DNA from: a virus
Length of the DNA stretch: 59,437 bases
Strand: one strand, 5' to 3'
IMG/VR virus record: IMGVR_UViG_3300028569_002710
Location: 1 to 59,437 of that record
Below, piece after piece: positions 57,813 to 59,437 of the stretch (position 1 is the stretch's first letter; each line of letters opens with the position of its first letter). The translations under genes were made by a program, and so were the position numbers. The notes beneath the pieces were generated by a model, which made no database searches, was not told the origin of the DNA, and saw nothing but the letters and a program-made list of their open reading frames with translations.

Positions 57813-58223
57813 TTAATTGGCGCTAGAAAGATTAAATTTTGGAGTAAGATTAAGAATATCTCCGTCTGCAAGAACTCTTGCTGCCGCAAATTCTTCCGCC
57901 CACAAACAAACACCAGAAGTTGCGCCAACTACATAATAACCATAAATTGTGTTGGTAGTAACACCACATGTCCATGATTGTGTCGCAACACTAGATTCAG
58001 CTTTATTACTTACAGTTGAAGGTGTGGCCCAATCTGATCTTGCAATGGTCTTATCTACATAATTTGTAAAATCAGCCTCAGTAAAACTACCAACAACAGT
58101 TGCTGCAATTGGAGTGTAATTATTCTTATAAAGCTTAAGAATATAATCCTCTGTATCAGCAGTGTTTTTTAACAATTTAGTCAAAAGTTCAATTTCGCCA
58201 AGATCAGGAACTACTAGTGCCAC
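57813..58223 (-). CDS. Small virion-like structural protein
   Basis: 136 residues from a GTG at 58223 with AAGGAGGAGA directly upstream; the upstream frame would overlap PhoH more. Helical N-terminus (IELLTKLLKNTADTEDYILK), then NYVDKTIARSDWATP and a beta-rich part SGVCLWAEEFAAARVLADGD. The pattern is common to phage structural genes near tail modules. It overlaps phoH by 20 bp. Confidence 0.7.
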   Translation of the reverse strand: MALVVPDLGEIELLTKLLKNTADTEDYILKLYKNNYTPIAATVVGSFTEADFTNYVDKTIARSDWATPSTVSNKAESSVATQSWTCGVTTNTIYGYYVVGATSGVCLWAEEFAAARVLADGDILNLTPKFNLSSAN

Positions 58224-58938
58224 TCTCCTCCTTATCCTCTTCCAACTTCTCAAGAATCGATGCAATCAATGGATGTCGAACAATAGAATTAGCCTTGAAG
58301 TTTATTATTCCAACTCCCTTTAAGCTTGACAACCTATCAACAACATTCATCAAAGCCCTGTCCTTCCAAGGCAAATCGCTTTGCATCGGATCACCAGTAA
58401 TGATTACTTTACTGTTCTGTCCAAATCTTGTAAGAAACAATTTAATTTCAGCATAATTGCAATTCTGAGCTTCATCAAGAATACAAACTGAATCATGAAA
58501 ACTTCTACCACGCATAAACTGAAGAGGAGAAAGCTCTACACTCTTATTGATTATGTCCCTCTGTGGAGAAAATGTTCCCAAACACCTATCCATACAATCA
58601 AAAAGAGGAAGCATATAAGGGTTTAATTTTTCTTCCGCCGAGCCCGGTAAAAACCCAAGTCCTCGGCCACCAGCTTCAATGGTTGGTCTTGTTATAATAA
58701 TTTTTTCTTTTCTTTTAGCTAAAATCTCACTAATTGCAAAGGCGCAAGCGAGGTGTGACTTCCCCGTACCGGGAGCTCCTAGCAAAAACAAAACATCATG
58801 CTGATCAAATGCACCCCAAGCCATTTTTTGAGCAGCATTCATAAACTCAACATGAAATGGCTTTTTACCACTAGCATGCTGTGCTGGTGTTGTGTTGGTC
58901 TTTTCATTCTTGACGGGTTTTTTTCTTGGTTTTGCCAT
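58204..58938 (-). CDS. phoH: PhoH-like ATPase
   Basis: 244 residues. A basic N-terminal 25 residues precede the ATPase. Walker A GAPGTGKS is at 54-61, followed by KEKIIITRPTIEAGGRGLGF. Walker B CILDEAQN is near 150. VIITGDPMQSDLP and GIINFKANSIVRHPLI are the PhoH motifs. PhoH proteins are common in phages and act as ATP-dependent RNA helicase/RNase partners. It lies upstream of the structural gene at 57813. Confidence 0.92.
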   Translation of the reverse strand: MAKPRKKPVKNEKTNTTPAQHASGKKPFHVEFMNAAQKMAWGAFDQHDVLFLLGAPGTGKSHLACAFAISEILAKRKEKIIITRPTIEAGGRGLGFLPGSAEEKLNPYMLPLFDCMDRCLGTFSPQRDIINKSVELSPLQFMRGRSFHDSVCILDEAQNCNYAEIKLFLTRFGQNSKVIITGDPMQSDLPWKDRALMNVVDRLSSLKGVGIINFKANSIVRHPLIASILEKLEEDKEESGTSSS

Positions 58939-59029
58939 GCCTTATTTAAGCAATGCAGTAATTTATTTTTTAATGCAAAACAATAAATATAGAGACAATA
59001 GTTTTATTTTATTTTATTAAGGAGAAAAT

Positions 59030-59437
59030 ATGGGCGCTACAAGTCAAGAAGGAACAGGAATAGGATCGGCAGAAAAATCTTTACCGAAAATTGTAAACGG
59101 TGTAGTAAAAAAAGTAAACATACAAGAGGGTAAAATTTTTGAAAACTTTTCATCGAATATAACAATTTCCACAGCAGACGGAATAGTGAATTCCATTAGT
59201 GCTTCAAATATTACTATCAAAGGTGGAAATGGATATCCATTAGCGGCTAATGGTATCGATGCTGATGGTGGTAGTGTTTTCATAAAAGGTGGTCACGCTA
59301 ACGGTAATGGTGAAGGCGGAAACATCAACATCGAAGCTGGCAATACTGGAGATGGTCCAGATGCAAACGCTGGAGATGTAACGATTAGAGGTGGCAATGC
59401 AGATGCTGCCGATAATTCCGATGCAGGAGATGTATTC
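59030..59437 (+). CDS. Glycine-rich fibre-like protein, N-terminal part (cut by window edge)
   Basis: 136 residues to the window edge, from an ATG behind AAGGAGAAAAT. After residue 50 the sequence has strands of the form GDVTIRGG and GGSVFIKGG with glycine/asparagine turns (repeats of 15-20 residues). This resembles right-handed beta-helix or Gly-rich tail proteins of phages. It is divergent from phoH. Confidence 0.7.
   Translation, partial: MGATSQEGTGIGSAEKSLPKIVNGVVKKVNIQEGKIFENFSSNITISTADGIVNSISASNITIKGGNGYPLAANGIDADGGSVFIKGGHANGNGEGGNINIEAGNTGDGPDANAGDVTIRGGNADAADNSDAGDVF

Noticed and set aside
1-59437. Transposon or insertion sequence
   Set aside because: No transposase-like protein, and no terminal inverted repeats with target duplications were seen.

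Overview
The window looks like part of a large, AT-rich, tailed-phage (jumbo-type) genome. Most of it is roughly one third GC. There are no ribosomal, central-metabolic or transposon genes. Genes are tightly packed, often overlap by 4 nt, and mostly lie on the minus strand. Phage-like content includes PhoH, ParB, two sigma factors, four HNH proteins, an orphan DNA methyltransferase, three tRNAs plus a CCA-adding enzyme, several virion or fibre-like proteins, and a T4-like capsid-targeting/protease-cleavage motif in five proteins. No terminase, major capsid, portal, sheath or DNA polymerase is visible, so the morphogenesis and replication cores lie elsewhere. The host is probably a Planctomycetota bacterium. 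This is inferred from a small secreted protein with the CCYYGQ...GVA...GMWYACCRY tail, a HEAT-repeat secreted protein, and CsrA.

Layout. 1-2.4 kb: end of a plus-strand gene and a large low-complexity virion-like protein. 2.5-4.3 kb: two tRNAs (tRNA-Ile(CAU) split by a group I intron), two HNH genes, and a 160-nt candidate structured RNA followed by a hairpin over a ribosome-binding site. 4.3-11.4 kb: exostosin-type glycosyltransferase, a glycosylase-like protein, small membrane proteins, an M14 peptidase and a Dps-like protein. 11.4-15.3 kb: an adenylate-forming enzyme and two fibre-like proteins (one an RCC1 propeller) sharing a C-terminal module. 15.5-24.9 kb: sigma factor, a highly expressed unknown protein with its own promoter, leader and terminator, DUF6428, DUF1003 and HNH proteins. 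24.9-33 kb: glycosyltransferase, GGCT-like protein, ClpX, winged-helix protein, CsrA, ParB, MscL, SprT. 33-42 kb: an operon with GT2, VWA-like and SET-domain proteins, a BCS1-like AAA ATPase, HNH, and three sugar/small-molecule methyltransferases. 42-47.3 kb: tRNA-Arg, a deaminase, a DNA methyltransferase, three paralogous lectin-like fibre proteins and a 2OG-oxygenase-like protein. 47.4-59.4 kb: secreted proteins, a phosphoesterase, an unknown three-gene operon, a second sigma factor, an amidoligase, virion proteins, the CCA-adding enzyme, PhoH, and the start of a glycine-rich fibre-like gene.

How the parts may work together. Two sigma factors, CsrA and ClpX would let the phage act on host transcription, translation and proteolysis. 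The glycosyltransferases, methyltransferases and adenylate-forming enzyme form a scattered glycan-modification toolkit. tRNAs lacking an encoded CCA fit with the phage CCA-adding enzyme. The shared LxE|A/G-type motif suggests that a set of non-structural proteins, including the CCA enzyme, may be packaged into the head and matured by a prohead protease. All functions are inferred from reading the sequence; no database search was run.
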